A DNA stretch of 64,000 bases from assembly GCF_003725695.1 (NCBI RefSeq), contig NZ_RJSE01000003.1, forward strand, positions 281,127-345,126, given 5' to 3'. Position 1 is the stretch's first letter. Every line of letters begins with the position of its first letter. Below are positions 1 through 7,335 of the stretch, one piece after another. The position numbers and the translations under genes were made by a program. The stretch comes from Nocardioides marmoriginsengisoli. Its GTDB lineage: Bacteria > Actinomycetota > Actinomycetes > Propionibacteriales > Nocardioidaceae. Below the pieces are notes generated by a model, which did not search any database, was not told the origin of the DNA, and saw only the letters and a program-made list of their open reading frames with translations.

Positions 1-349
1 GGGCGGCCGCCGGGTCGTCCACGAGTCCGAGGACGTCGTGGCAGAGGACGAAGTCGACACTGCCCGCCGGGACCAGCTCGGCCAGACCGGCCAGATCGCC
101 CTGCTGCGCCACCACGCGATCGGCGACCCCGCGCTCGGCGGCGCGCCGCCCGAGGGCGGCCAAGGCGTCCGGGCTCGGATCGACCACGGTGACCTGGTGC
201 CCGGACTCGGCGACCCGGACTGCGAAGCCTCCCGTGCCACCCCCGACGTCGAGGACGTTCTGCGGGCCGGTTGCGGCCAACCGCGCGGCACACGCCTCCC
301 AGACGACGGCAGTGCGAACCGAGGCCCGGCGCTCGAGAGGTCGCTCCAT
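1..349 (-). CDS. Class I SAM-dependent methyltransferase, N-terminal part (runs off the window)
   Basis: The reverse strand encodes about 116 residues from an ATG at 349 and continues past the left edge. Near residue 33 it has a glycine-rich SAM-binding motif I (VLDVGGGTGGFA). A DPSPD-type acidic loop follows, and then a VDFVLCHDVL strand, as expected in motifs II to IV of class I methyltransferases. The substrate cannot be inferred. A TAGGGT hexamer at 357-362 lies 7 bases before the ATG, so the mRNA is probably leaderless. The next gene on the same strand (380-793) ends only about 30 bases upstream. The C-terminal part is missing only because the window ends. Confidence 0.8.
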   Translation of the reverse strand, partial: MERPLERRASVRTAVVWEACAARLAATGPQNVLDVGGGTGGFAVRVAESGHQVTVVDPSPDALAALGRRAAERGVADRVVAQQGDLAGLAELVPAGSVDFVLCHDVLGLVDDPAAA

Positions 350-379
350 GGGACTAACCCTAGTGCTGCGCCCACGGCT

Positions 380-793
380 CTACGCCACTCGAATCGCCTG
401 GTGCTCCACCAACCCCAGCGAGGTCTCGACCAGGGCGAGGAAGCGGTCGGCGTCGCGGACCAGGTCGTCCGCCTCGCGCTCGGTCACCGCGCGACGCGAG
501 CCGGCCTCCGCTGCCGAGCGCTTCTGGGCCCCGGCCGAGAAGAAGGCGGCCCACTCGGTGAACTCCGGCGCCACCTCGGTCAGCAGCACCCAGGCGTTCT
601 TCTGCCGCCGTCGCGCCACCGGCATCGGCTGCGCCCGGGCGGCGAGGAGCGCTGCCGTCGCCCGGAGCGCGGAGACGTGCGCGAACGCGTAACGCTGCGG
701 CACGTCCGTGCTCATGATCGCCTCGCGCAGCGACGCGGCCGCCCGCTCGAGGTAGGAGTGGGTCGCTGCCGGGAGGTGGATGTTGTCGACCAT
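380..793 (-). CDS. SAV_6107-type HEPN domain protein
   Basis: A 137-residue helical protein starting at ATG 793. It resembles the small actinobacterial HEPN proteins named after SAV_6107. Recognisable stretches are an N-terminal THSYLERAAASLREA helix, a central RYAFAHVSALRATAALLAAR helix with the basic patch RRRQKNAW, and a C-terminal DRFLALVET helix. HEPN domains are often RNases or nucleotide-binding modules, but no function is established for this one. Four bases separate it from the DUF6504 gene upstream, so the two form an operon that begins at the LexA box at 1287-1308. DNA-damage induction is inferred from that box. The family assignment is from memory of related sequences. Confidence 0.7.
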   Translation of the reverse strand: MVDNIHLPAATHSYLERAAASLREAIMSTDVPQRYAFAHVSALRATAALLAARAQPMPVARRRQKNAWVLLTEVAPEFTEWAAFFSAGAQKRSAAEAGSRRAVTEREADDLVRDADRFLALVETSLGLVEHQAIRVA

Positions 794-797
794 CGCG

Positions 798-1184
798 TCA
801 GTCCAGCGATCCGGCCAGGCGCCAGACGCCCTCGGCCCCGTCGAAGGCCAGGTCGAAGACGCCGAAACCGGGATCCCCGGCCGTCGAGACCGCGCGCCCG
901 CGGGCGGCGGTGACCCGCCAGACCTCGCGCTCCCGGATGAGCTCGGAGCGACCGGGCCGCTCCTCCGGGCGCCGGAGCCACCAGGCGCCGACCTCCACCC
1001 AGTGGGCCACGATCTCGCGGACCTGCCAGAGCCGCCCGCGCCACAGGAATTGCTGAGGTCCGTCCTCCGGGAGGACATCGAGGCGCAGCTCCGGGCCCTC
1101 GCCCGCGCGCGACTCGGGGCCGTCGGCACCGAAGCCGGCCACCGGGCCCTTCCGCACCTCCACCAGGTCGTCGTAAGTCCGCAC
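798..1184 (-). CDS. DUF6504 family protein
   Basis: A 128-residue protein starting with GTG at 1184. I chose this start because GGGAGGAG lies 8-15 bases upstream and the residues from VRTYDDLVEVRKGP onward match the DUF6504 beginning. The reading frame stays open to 1322, but that extension would run through the LexA operator and is not credible. The core has a W-rich segment (FLWRGRLWQVREIVAHWVE) typical of small proteins found beside error-prone polymerase genes in actinobacteria. No enzyme motif is visible. It is the first gene of an operon with the HEPN gene downstream. The likely regulation is LexA repression, which suggests a DNA-damage role (inference). Confidence 0.7.
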   Translation of the reverse strand: MRTYDDLVEVRKGPVAGFGADGPESRAGEGPELRLDVLPEDGPQQFLWRGRLWQVREIVAHWVEVGAWWLRRPEERPGRSELIREREVWRVTAARGRAVSTAGDPGFGVFDLAFDGAEGVWRLAGSLD

Positions 1185-1286
1185 TCCTCCACTCCTCCCA
1201 CGCTCGTCGTCCGGGTCCGACCGCCGTCGCCGACTGTCGGTGCCCTGGTGGAGGATCGGGGTCGAAGCCATCCCCCACCAGGGCGG

Positions 1287-1308
1287 TATTCGAACAGGTG
1301 TTCGAATA
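1287..1308. promoter_or_regulatory. LexA (SOS) operator upstream of the DUF6504-HEPN operon
   Basis: This is a near-perfect palindrome with 9-bp arms, TATTCGAAC and GTTCGAATA, around the spacer AGGT. The core CGAACAGGTGTTCG fits the actinobacterial LexA consensus CGAAC-RNRY-GTTCG at every position. It lies about 100 bp before the GTG at 1184 (minus strand) and about 60 bp before the ybaK-like gene at 1371 (plus strand). The second gene has its own hexamer at 1358, so the operator more likely serves the minus-strand operon. Confidence 0.85.
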
Positions 1309-1370
1309 AGTCCAAGGTACACCGCTCCCCCGACACGACGTCAAGAGGGAGACCCGATACGTTCGGCGTC

Positions 1371-1862
1371 ATGGACAGCGAGCATCCGTCGATCGCCCAC
1401 TTCCGGACCACCTTGACCGCCCTGGGCGGGGCCGGGCGGATCGTCGTACTCCCGGATTCGGTGCACACCGCCGCGCTGGCGGCCGAGGCGCTGGGCTGCG
1501 AGGTCGGCGCGATCGCGAACAGCCTGCTGTTCGCCGCCCGCCAGGACGACGGCGGTACCGACGAGCCGATCCTGATCCTCACCTCGGGCGCGCATCGCGT
1601 CGACCTCGAGAAGGTCGCGGCCACGATCGGGGTCGGCCAGCTGCGCCGCGCCAAGCCGGAGTTCGTCAAGGAGAAGACCGGCCAGGTCATCGGCGGCGTC
1701 TCGCCGTTCGCGCACCCGGCTCCGATCCGCACCTACCTGGACCCGACGCTGCGCCAGTACGACGTGATCTGGGCGGCAGCCGGCCACCCCGCCGCGGTCT
1801 TCTCCGCGACCTACGCCGAGCTGCTGGCGATGACCGACGCCACCGAGATCGAGGTCAACTGA
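1371..1862 (+). CDS. YbaK/EbsC-type aminoacyl-tRNA deacylase
   Basis: A 163-residue single-domain protein of the YbaK/ProX superfamily, which hydrolyses mischarged aminoacyl-tRNAs (Cys-tRNAPro or Ala-tRNAPro in characterised members). Family features include the EVGAIANSLLF strand, an LILTSGAHRVDLEK segment, and the later GQVIGGVSPFAHP loop, whose GG.SPFG-like motif forms the substrate pocket. The length is typical of stand-alone YbaK. The ATG at 1371 follows a TACGTT hexamer (1358-1363) by 7 bases, so the gene is probably leaderless. Its TGA stop overlaps the ATG of the ArsC-like gene, which suggests translational coupling. Confidence 0.88.
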   Translation: MDSEHPSIAHFRTTLTALGGAGRIVVLPDSVHTAALAAEALGCEVGAIANSLLFAARQDDGGTDEPILILTSGAHRVDLEKVAATIGVGQLRRAKPEFVKEKTGQVIGGVSPFAHPAPIRTYLDPTLRQYDVIWAAAGHPAAVFSATYAELLAMTDATEIEVN

Positions 1863-2245
1863 TGAGCTCGGCGTCCGCACCCCGCGACCTGGAGATCTGG
1901 GTCAATCCGGCGTGCAGCAAGTGCCGGACCGCGACCGCCGAACTCGACGCGGCCGGGATCGCCTACACCGTCCGCCGCTACCTCGACGACCCGCCGACCG
2001 TGGCCGAGCTCGCCGACGTACTGGACCGGATGCGCCTGGAGCCGTGGGACGTGGCCCGCCCCGCCGAGACCCGGGCCGCCGGGATCGACCTGCCGAAGGA
2101 CGCCGCCCATCGCGACGACTGGATCGCGGCCATGGTGGCGGCGCCGGCGACGATCCAACGCCCGATCATCACCGCCACCGACGGCACCACGGTGATCGCC
2201 CGCGACGCGGAGACGCTCGCCGACGTCGTCCGGCGCGAGGGCTGA
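1862..2245 (+). CDS. ArsC/Spx-like thioredoxin-fold protein
   Basis: A 127-residue protein of the arsenate reductase (ArsC/Spx) family. The N-terminal strand leads into NPACSKC, with C18 and C21 forming a CxxC. In true ArsC enzymes the first cysteine attacks arsenate. An RRYLDDPP segment and IQRPIIT near residue 100 match the conserved Y-L and RP-I motifs of the fold. The start overlaps the previous stop in an ATGA arrangement. There are no other ars genes nearby, so a general thiol or redox role is as likely as arsenate reduction. Confidence 0.85.
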   Translation: MSSASAPRDLEIWVNPACSKCRTATAELDAAGIAYTVRRYLDDPPTVAELADVLDRMRLEPWDVARPAETRAAGIDLPKDAAHRDDWIAAMVAAPATIQRPIITATDGTTVIARDAETLADVVRREG

Positions 2246-2273
2246 ACGCGGTTCCTGCTCAGGGGCCGCTGCT

Positions 2274-2909
2274 CTACGGCGCGCCGTACAGCCCCTTCGA
2301 GTACTGCTCGCCGTAGTACGCGTCCAGCTCGTCGAGACTGAGCTCGGCTGCGTCCAGCTCCTTGGCGATCACCGCCCGGCGCGGCACCCTGCCCTCCGGG
2401 TCCCAGGTCTCCGGATCCCACAACCCCGAGCGCAGGAACGCCTTGGCGCAGTGGTGGAAGAGCTCGTCGATCTCGACGACGACCGCCAGCACCGGCCGGT
2501 GCCCCTTGACCACCATCGCGTCGAAGAACGGAGCGTCCGCGACCAGCCGGGCGCGCCCGTTGACGCGGAGCGTGTCGCCCCGTCCGGGGATGAAGAAGTT
2601 CAGGCCGACGTGCGGGTTCTCCAGGATGTTCTTGTAGCCGTCGGCCCGCCGGTTGCCGGGGCGCTCCGCGATCGCGATCGTGACCTCGTCGATCACGTGC
2701 ACCAGGTCACCGGCCGGGTCGCCCTTCGGCGAGGCGTCGCAGGCACCGTCCGCCGACGAGGTCGCCATCACGCAGAACGGCGAGGCCGCCAGCCAGTCCC
2801 GGTCCAGGTCGGTCAGCGCCGGGCGCGCCTTGTCCCGGGTGCGCGCGAGCGGCTCGCCGATCAGCGCCACCAGGGACTCGAGGTCGGTGATCTCGGTCCA
2901 GGTATCCAC
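2274..2909 (-). CDS. Pyridoxamine 5'-phosphate oxidase-like FMN protein (MSMEG_1061-type)
   Basis: A 211-residue split-barrel flavoprotein. Family features are the FCVMATSSADGACDASPKGDPAG strand pair, the RPGNRRADGYKNILENPHVGLNFFIPG stretch that forms the FMN phosphate site, and LRVNGRARLV. The C-terminal third carries a histidine-cysteine pair (LFHHCAKAFLRSGLWDP) typical of the MSMEG_1061 subgroup. The physiological substrate is unknown; relatives reduce F420 or flavin substrates. The start is GTG at 2909. It has no separate ribosome-binding site but follows a TACCGT hexamer (2916-2921, reverse strand) by 6 bases, which suggests leaderless translation. Confidence 0.85.
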   Translation of the reverse strand: MDTWTEITDLESLVALIGEPLARTRDKARPALTDLDRDWLAASPFCVMATSSADGACDASPKGDPAGDLVHVIDEVTIAIAERPGNRRADGYKNILENPHVGLNFFIPGRGDTLRVNGRARLVADAPFFDAMVVKGHRPVLAVVVEIDELFHHCAKAFLRSGLWDPETWDPEGRVPRRAVIAKELDAAELSLDELDAYYGEQYSKGLYGAP

Positions 2910-2970
2910 TCCTCGACGGTACGCGTGCCGGAGCCGGGTCGGCCAACGGGTTTGCGCGTAGCCTCACCAC

Positions 2971-3555
2971 ATGGACCTCATCCCCTTGGTGTTCTCGAGC
3001 GGCTGGGCCAGCGGCGTCAACGCCTACCTGGCCGTCCTCGTCCTGGGGCTGTCCGAGCGGTTCGGGTCCTTCAGCGAGCTGCCGGACGCGCTCGGCCGTA
3101 CCGACGTGCTGCTGATCGCGACGGTGATGGCGGTGATCGAGTTCGTCGCCGACAAGGTCCCGTACGTCGACTCGACCTGGGACGCGATCTCCACGGTGAT
3201 CCGGCCCGCGATCGGCACCGCCCTCGCCCTGCTCGTCTCCGGCGACGCGACCTCGGTCGAGCAGGCCGGGTACGCCGTCCTCGGCGGCGGGACGGCCCTG
3301 GCCAGCCACGCGGTCAAGGCGGGCGGGCGACTCGCGATCAACACCTCCCCGGAGCCGTTCACGAACGTGGTCGCCAGTGTCGGCGAGGACATCGCCGTGG
3401 TCGGCGTCGTCCTGCTCGCGATCCGGCACCCGTGGATCGCCGGAACCATCTGCCTGGTGCTGCTGATCATCGGGGCGGTCCTGCTGCGCCTGCTCCTCAA
3501 GGTGGTCCGCCGCGGCTGGCGGCGCTGGAAAGGGCGTCCGGAACCAGCTGCCTGA
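2971..3555 (+). CDS. DUF4126-type membrane protein
   Basis: A 194-residue integral membrane protein with about four hydrophobic segments, roughly residues 15-30, 45-60, 80-110 and 130-175, and a strongly basic C-terminal tail (KVVRRGWRRWKGR). It matches the DUF4126 pattern: glycines in SSGWASGVNAYLAVLVLGL, the VADKVPYVDSTWDAI segment, and a GGGTALASHAVKAGGRLAIN repeat-like half. Function is unknown. ATG 2971 is preceded at 6 bases by TAGCCT (2959-2964), so it is probably leaderless. It lies divergent to the PPOX gene and 38 bases before the oxidoreductase gene. Confidence 0.82.
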   Translation: MDLIPLVFSSGWASGVNAYLAVLVLGLSERFGSFSELPDALGRTDVLLIATVMAVIEFVADKVPYVDSTWDAISTVIRPAIGTALALLVSGDATSVEQAGYAVLGGGTALASHAVKAGGRLAINTSPEPFTNVVASVGEDIAVVGVVLLAIRHPWIAGTICLVLLIIGAVLLRLLLKVVRRGWRRWKGRPEPAA

Positions 3556-3593
3556 CGCACCTCCCGGGGCGCGGCACACCCTAGGGTGTGCGC

Positions 3594-4928
3594 ATGGCGC
3601 GCGTAGTGGTGATCGGTGGCGGTTTCGGTGGGCTCGCGAGCGCCGCACGCTTGGCGAAGCTCGGGCACGAGGTCACCCTCCTCGAGGCCAACGCCTCGCT
3701 GGGCGGCGCCCTCGGGTACGTCGAGAAGGACGGCTTCCGCTGGGACGCCGGCCCGACCAGCACGCTGCTCCCAGCGGTGATCCGGGACTTCTTCCGCAAG
3801 TCGGGCCGGGCCGCCGAGAAGGAGATCGACCTGGTTCCGGTCGAGCCGGCCCGGCAGCACCGCTTCGACGAGGACACCGTCCTGGACCTGCCGAGCGGCA
3901 GTCGCGCCGCCCAGCTGGAAGCGATCGACGCGGCACTGGGCGCCGGCGAGGGCGGCCGCTGGGCCAGCTACTGCGACGACTTCGCCGAGGTGTGGGAGGC
4001 CCTGCGCAAGGACTACTTCGAGCGGCCGTACTCCCGCGAGCACGCCTCGAAGGAGACCAAGGCACTGCTCGACACCAAGTTCACCCTGCACAAGCTGGTG
4101 GAGAAGGAGTTCAAGAACAAGCACCTGCGCACCCTCGCGCTGCACCAGGCGCGCTTCGAGGGCCACGAGCCGCGCAACGTCCCGGCGTGGGTGGGGATGT
4201 GGTCCTACATCGAGCAGAACTTCGGGTCCTGGACCCTGCCCGGCGGGATGGGGCAGCTGACCGGGGTCCTCACCGAGCGACTGAGGACGCGCGGCGTCAC
4301 GGTGATCACCGAGGCCGAGGCCGACGACCTGGTCGTCGACGTGGTCACCAACAAGGTCACCGCCGTCCGCGCCACGATCGCCGAGGTCGAGACCGATCTC
4401 CCGGCCGACGTCGTGGTCGTCGCGATCGACCCCCGTCGCCTGCCCACCCTGGCCAAGCTGGTCGAGCGGACGATGCCGGTGATCCCGCCGGTGGTCAGTC
4501 ACATCGGGGTCGTCGGTGACGTCCCGGAGCTCCCGCACGAGGTCGTCCTGCACGGCGACCCGACCAAGGAGCCGACGCTGATCCTGCGTACCAACGGCGC
4601 CGCTCCGGACGGCGCGCACGCCTGGACGGTGCTCGGCCGCGGACAGCTCGCCGAGGACATCGTCACCTCGTTGCAGCGCCGCGGGATCCGGGTCCGCGAC
4701 CAAGTCGAGGTCCGGGTCGACCGCTCCCCCCGCGACCTGGTCGAGGACTGGAACGGGTCCCCCCAGGGAGTGCTCTGGCAGGGACGCGGCACCGTGAAGA
4801 ACCGGATCGGCACCAGCACGCCGGTGGGCGGGGTCTACTGCGCCGGAGCGCACGCGGCGCCCGGAGGAGGGCTCCCCAGCGTCGGCCTGTCGGCCGCCCT
4901 GGTCGCGCAGTTGGTGGGCCCGGCCTAG
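3594..4928 (+). CDS. Phytoene desaturase-like FAD-dependent oxidoreductase
   Basis: A 444-residue flavoprotein of the phytoene desaturase/amine oxidase family. It opens with a dinucleotide-binding fold, VVVIGGGFGGLASAARLAKLGHEVTLLEAN, whose GxGxxG-E pattern binds FAD. The GALGYVEKDGFRWDAGPT segment follows, and the C-terminal GAHAAPGGGLPSVGLSAAL motif closes the FAD site as in CrtI relatives. ATG 3594 is preferred to GTG 3588 because TAGGGT (3582-3587) sits 6 bases before it, making the gene leaderless. A polyprenyl diphosphate synthase lies two genes downstream, which fits isoprenoid metabolism, but no phytoene synthase is present and the substrate is unknown. Confidence 0.82.
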   Translation: MARVVVIGGGFGGLASAARLAKLGHEVTLLEANASLGGALGYVEKDGFRWDAGPTSTLLPAVIRDFFRKSGRAAEKEIDLVPVEPARQHRFDEDTVLDLPSGSRAAQLEAIDAALGAGEGGRWASYCDDFAEVWEALRKDYFERPYSREHASKETKALLDTKFTLHKLVEKEFKNKHLRTLALHQARFEGHEPRNVPAWVGMWSYIEQNFGSWTLPGGMGQLTGVLTERLRTRGVTVITEAEADDLVVDVVTNKVTAVRATIAEVETDLPADVVVVAIDPRRLPTLAKLVERTMPVIPPVVSHIGVVGDVPELPHEVVLHGDPTKEPTLILRTNGAAPDGAHAWTVLGRGQLAEDIVTSLQRRGIRVRDQVEVRVDRSPRDLVEDWNGSPQGVLWQGRGTVKNRIGTSTPVGGVYCAGAHAAPGGGLPSVGLSAALVAQLVGPA

Positions 4929-4968
4929 GCGCGTCGGTCCGGCCTAGGCATGTCGGTCCTGCCTAGGC
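4922..4968. repeat. Three-copy 19-bp tandem repeat around CCTAGG, spanning two convergent stops
   Basis: The octamer GCCTAGGC occurs three times at an exact 19-bp period (beginning 4923, 4942 and 4961), with GTCGGTCC between copies. The first copy contains the TAG stop of the oxidoreductase (4926-4928). The third contains the TAG stop of metF on the other strand (4963-4965). The array fills the whole gap between these convergent genes. Confidence 0.75.
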
Positions 4969-5853
4969 GTTGACCGCCAGCGCCGCGTAGATCTCGCGAG
5001 TCGCCTTGCTCCGGTTCAGCGTGTAGAAGTGCAGCCCCGGCGCGCCGCCGGCGAGCAGGTCGTCGCAGAGCTCGGTGGCGATCCGGATGCCCTCGGCGCG
5101 CACCGCCTCGGGGTCCTCGGCCAGCGGCTCGATCCGGGCGAGCACCTCGTCGGGCATCTCCCGGCCGGACAGCTCGACCATCTTCTTCATCGAGCCGATC
5201 GCCAGGATCGGCATGATGCCCGGAATGATCGGCATGTCGACGCCGGCCGCGCGGCAGCGCTCGACCAGGCCGAAGTAGTCCGAGGCACGCAGCACCATCT
5301 CGGTCACACCGAACTCGGCGCCCGCGTCGTGCTTGGCCTTCATCACGGCGACATCGGCGTCCAGCGAGGTCGAGTCGCGGTGCCCCTCGGGGAAGACCGC
5401 CACCCCGATCGAGAACTCGTCACGGGCGCGGACCAGCGAGACCAGGTCGGCGGCGTAGTCGACTCCCCCGTCAGTGCGGATCCACTCGGTCCCGGGGCCT
5501 CCCGGCGGGTCGCCGCGCAGCGCCAGCACGTTCCGGACGCCGGCCGCGGAGAGCGAGTCGAGGATGTCGCCGAGCTCGTCGACGGTGTGCCCGACACAGG
5601 TCAGGTGCGCCATCGGCGTCATCGTGGTCTCCCGGGCGATCCGCCCGGTGATCTCGATGGTGCGGTCGCGGGTGCTGCCACCGGCGCCGTAGGTCACCGA
5701 GACGAAGGTCGGCTTCAGGGACTCGAGCTCGCCGAGCGAGCGCCACAGCACCTCCTCGCCGGCGGCGTCCTTGGGAGGAAAGAACTCGAAGGAGAACGAG
5801 CGCTCGCCTGCTGCCAGCAGCGTCGCGATGCTCGTTGGCTGTCCCGTGACCAT
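4963..5853 (-). CDS. metF: Methylenetetrahydrofolate reductase
   Basis: A 296-residue TIM-barrel flavoprotein that reduces 5,10-methylene-THF to 5-methyl-THF for methionine synthesis. Diagnostic stretches are SFEFFPPKD near the N-terminus, FVSVTYGAGGSTRDRT, HLTCVGHT, VLALRGDPPGG, and PIIPGIMPI near residue 200. The length fits the bacterial enzyme. ATG 5853 is preceded by TATCCT (5861-5866 on the reverse strand) at 7 bases, so the mRNA is probably leaderless. The promoter region is shared with the divergent polyprenyl synthase gene. In mycobacteria the order MTHFR-like gene, idsA2 and mptA is conserved, supporting the assignment. Confidence 0.95.
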   Translation of the reverse strand: MVTGQPTSIATLLAAGERSFSFEFFPPKDAAGEEVLWRSLGELESLKPTFVSVTYGAGGSTRDRTIEITGRIARETTMTPMAHLTCVGHTVDELGDILDSLSAAGVRNVLALRGDPPGGPGTEWIRTDGGVDYAADLVSLVRARDEFSIGVAVFPEGHRDSTSLDADVAVMKAKHDAGAEFGVTEMVLRASDYFGLVERCRAAGVDMPIIPGIMPILAIGSMKKMVELSGREMPDEVLARIEPLAEDPEAVRAEGIRIATELCDDLLAGGAPGLHFYTLNRSKATREIYAALAVNA

Positions 5854-5884
5854 GGCGCCGAGGATACGGCGATACGCTCGCCGC
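5854..5884. promoter_or_regulatory. Overlapping divergent leaderless promoters, metF and polyprenyl synthase
   Basis: Only 31 bases separate the two divergent start codons. A plus-strand hexamer TACGCT (5873-5878) is followed by 6 bases and the GTG at 5885. A minus-strand hexamer TATCCT (complement of 5861-5866) is followed by 7 bases and the ATG at 5853. Each gene's -35 region must therefore lie over or inside the other gene's promoter and coding start. Confidence 0.65.
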
Positions 5885-7003
5885 GTGACTGAGTATCCAG
5901 AAGTCGGGTCAACCTCGGGCGGACGGATCTCGCCCTCCGGGAGCACTCCCTGGGACGACGACGCATTCCGGGCCGGGATCGAGTCGACCCTGCAGGGCTT
6001 CATCGACGGCCAGGCCGCCTGGCTGGCCGACCTCGGCGAGGACGCCCGCCGCCTGGTCGAGCATGCCCGGATCAGCGTGTCGGGAGGCAAGCGGTTCCGC
6101 GCGTCGTTCTGCTGGTGGGGCCACCTCGCCGTCGCCGAGCCGCTCGACCGCGATGCCCTGCTCCGCGCCTGCGCCTCGCTGGAGCTGCTGCACGCCAGCG
6201 CCCTGGTCCACGACGACTACATGGATGCCTCCGACACCCGGCGCGGCCGGCCCGCCACCCACCGCGCGTTCGAGGCGCTGCACCTCCAGCAGGGCTGGAA
6301 CGCCAGCCCCGCCCAATACGGCGCCTCCGCAGCGATCCTCCTCGGCGACCTCCTCCTCTCCTGGTCCGACGAGCTCCTCCGCACGTCGGGCCTGCCATCC
6401 GACCGGGTCCTGGACGCGCTCGGCTTCTTCGACCTGACCCGCACCGAGGTGGTGGCCGGTCAGTTCCTGGACGTCTCCGCCCAAGCCCGCGGGACCACCG
6501 ACGTCGATCTCGCGATGACCGTGCTCCGCTACAAGTCCGCGAAGTACTCGATCGAGCGGCCGTTGCACCTCGGTGCCGCCCTCGCCGGCGCCAGCCCCGC
6601 CGTGATCGACCAGCTCACCGGGTTCGGACTTCCGCTCGGCGAGGCGTTCCAGCTCCGCGACGACCTGCTCGGCGTCTTCGGCGACCCCGAGGTCACCGGC
6701 AAGCCGGCCGGCGACGACCTCGTCGAGGGCAAGCGGACCGTGCTGATCGCACTGGCCCTGGCCGCCTTGGGCCCGGCGGACCGCAAGCACCTGGACACCA
6801 GCCTGGGCAATCCCCTGACCGCGGCCGAGGTCGCCGACCTCCGCACCCTGATCGACGGCAGCGGGGCCCGCGACGAGGTCGAGGAGATGATCACGCGCCT
6901 CACCGCCCAGGCACTGGAGGCCCTCGCGAGCGCCGACATCCGCGACGACGCCAGGGCCGTGCTCCGCGAGCTCGCCGCGGCCGCCACCCAGCGGACGGTC
7001 TGA
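5885..7003 (+). CDS. Polyprenyl diphosphate synthase (IdsA2/GGPP synthase-like)
   Basis: A 372-residue trans-prenyltransferase that condenses isopentenyl diphosphate with allylic diphosphates. The first aspartate-rich motif is DDYMD at residues 110-114, followed by the conserved arginine pair in DTRRGRPATHR. The second is DDLLGVFGD starting at D259. The KYSIERPLHLG segment and GKRTVL are also typical. The start GTG 5885 has no ribosome-binding site but a TACGCT hexamer 6 bases upstream. It corresponds in position to mycobacterial idsA2 (Rv2173). Chain length of the product cannot be read from sequence alone. Its substrate use could link to the oxidoreductase at 3594. Confidence 0.9.
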   Translation: MTEYPEVGSTSGGRISPSGSTPWDDDAFRAGIESTLQGFIDGQAAWLADLGEDARRLVEHARISVSGGKRFRASFCWWGHLAVAEPLDRDALLRACASLELLHASALVHDDYMDASDTRRGRPATHRAFEALHLQQGWNASPAQYGASAAILLGDLLLSWSDELLRTSGLPSDRVLDALGFFDLTRTEVVAGQFLDVSAQARGTTDVDLAMTVLRYKSAKYSIERPLHLGAALAGASPAVIDQLTGFGLPLGEAFQLRDDLLGVFGDPEVTGKPAGDDLVEGKRTVLIALALAALGPADRKHLDTSLGNPLTAAEVADLRTLIDGSGARDEVEEMITRLTAQALEALASADIRDDARAVLRELAAAATQRTV

Positions 7004-7013
7004 GAGCCGGCCG

Positions 7014-7304
7014 ATGCGCGGGATCTTCTTCGACGAGGACGCTGCTCGCGAGGTCGAGCGGCAGCTGGCCGCCGACGGCTTCGAGGTCACCGTGACCCGG
7101 GAGCCGTTCGCCGGCGAGGACGACGACGAGGATCACCCCTGGTCCGTGGCCACCGACGCTCCGCCGGTGGTCCTGGAGCTCCTGATCGACAAGTACGACG
7201 GCTGGCTCGACGACGACATCATCCCGACCGCGCCGATCCTCCCGCCGACCCCGTTGCCCGAGGCTCCTCGACGACGGCACCGGCCCGGCGACGACGGCAG
7301 CTGA
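7014..7304 (+). CDS. Small acidic protein of unknown function
   Basis: A 96-residue protein rich in Asp and Glu (AGEDDDEDHPWS; YDGWLDDDIIP) with a proline-rich C-terminal tail ending in a basic patch. The N-terminal half (FDEDAAREVERQLAADGFEVTVTREPFAGEDD) has an alpha-beta pattern that loosely recalls RraB-like domains, but I would not assign it. It begins 10 bases after the polyprenyl synthase stop and is probably cotranscribed with it. No signal peptide or membrane segment is visible. Confidence 0.6.
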   Translation: MRGIFFDEDAAREVERQLAADGFEVTVTREPFAGEDDDEDHPWSVATDAPPVVLELLIDKYDGWLDDDIIPTAPILPPTPLPEAPRRRHRPGDDGS

Positions 7305-7335
7305 CCGCGAACGCGCACCTCCGCAGCTCGGCACG

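Noticed and set aside
794-1732. Upstream extension of the HEPN gene frame toward 1732
   Set aside because: The extension covers the DUF6504 gene in another frame and the LexA box, and the family-like protein begins at ATG 793.
3024-4853. A 1.8-kb open frame on the minus strand across the DUF4126 and oxidoreductase genes
   Set aside because: It has no domain and shows the coding pattern of a complementary-strand shadow.
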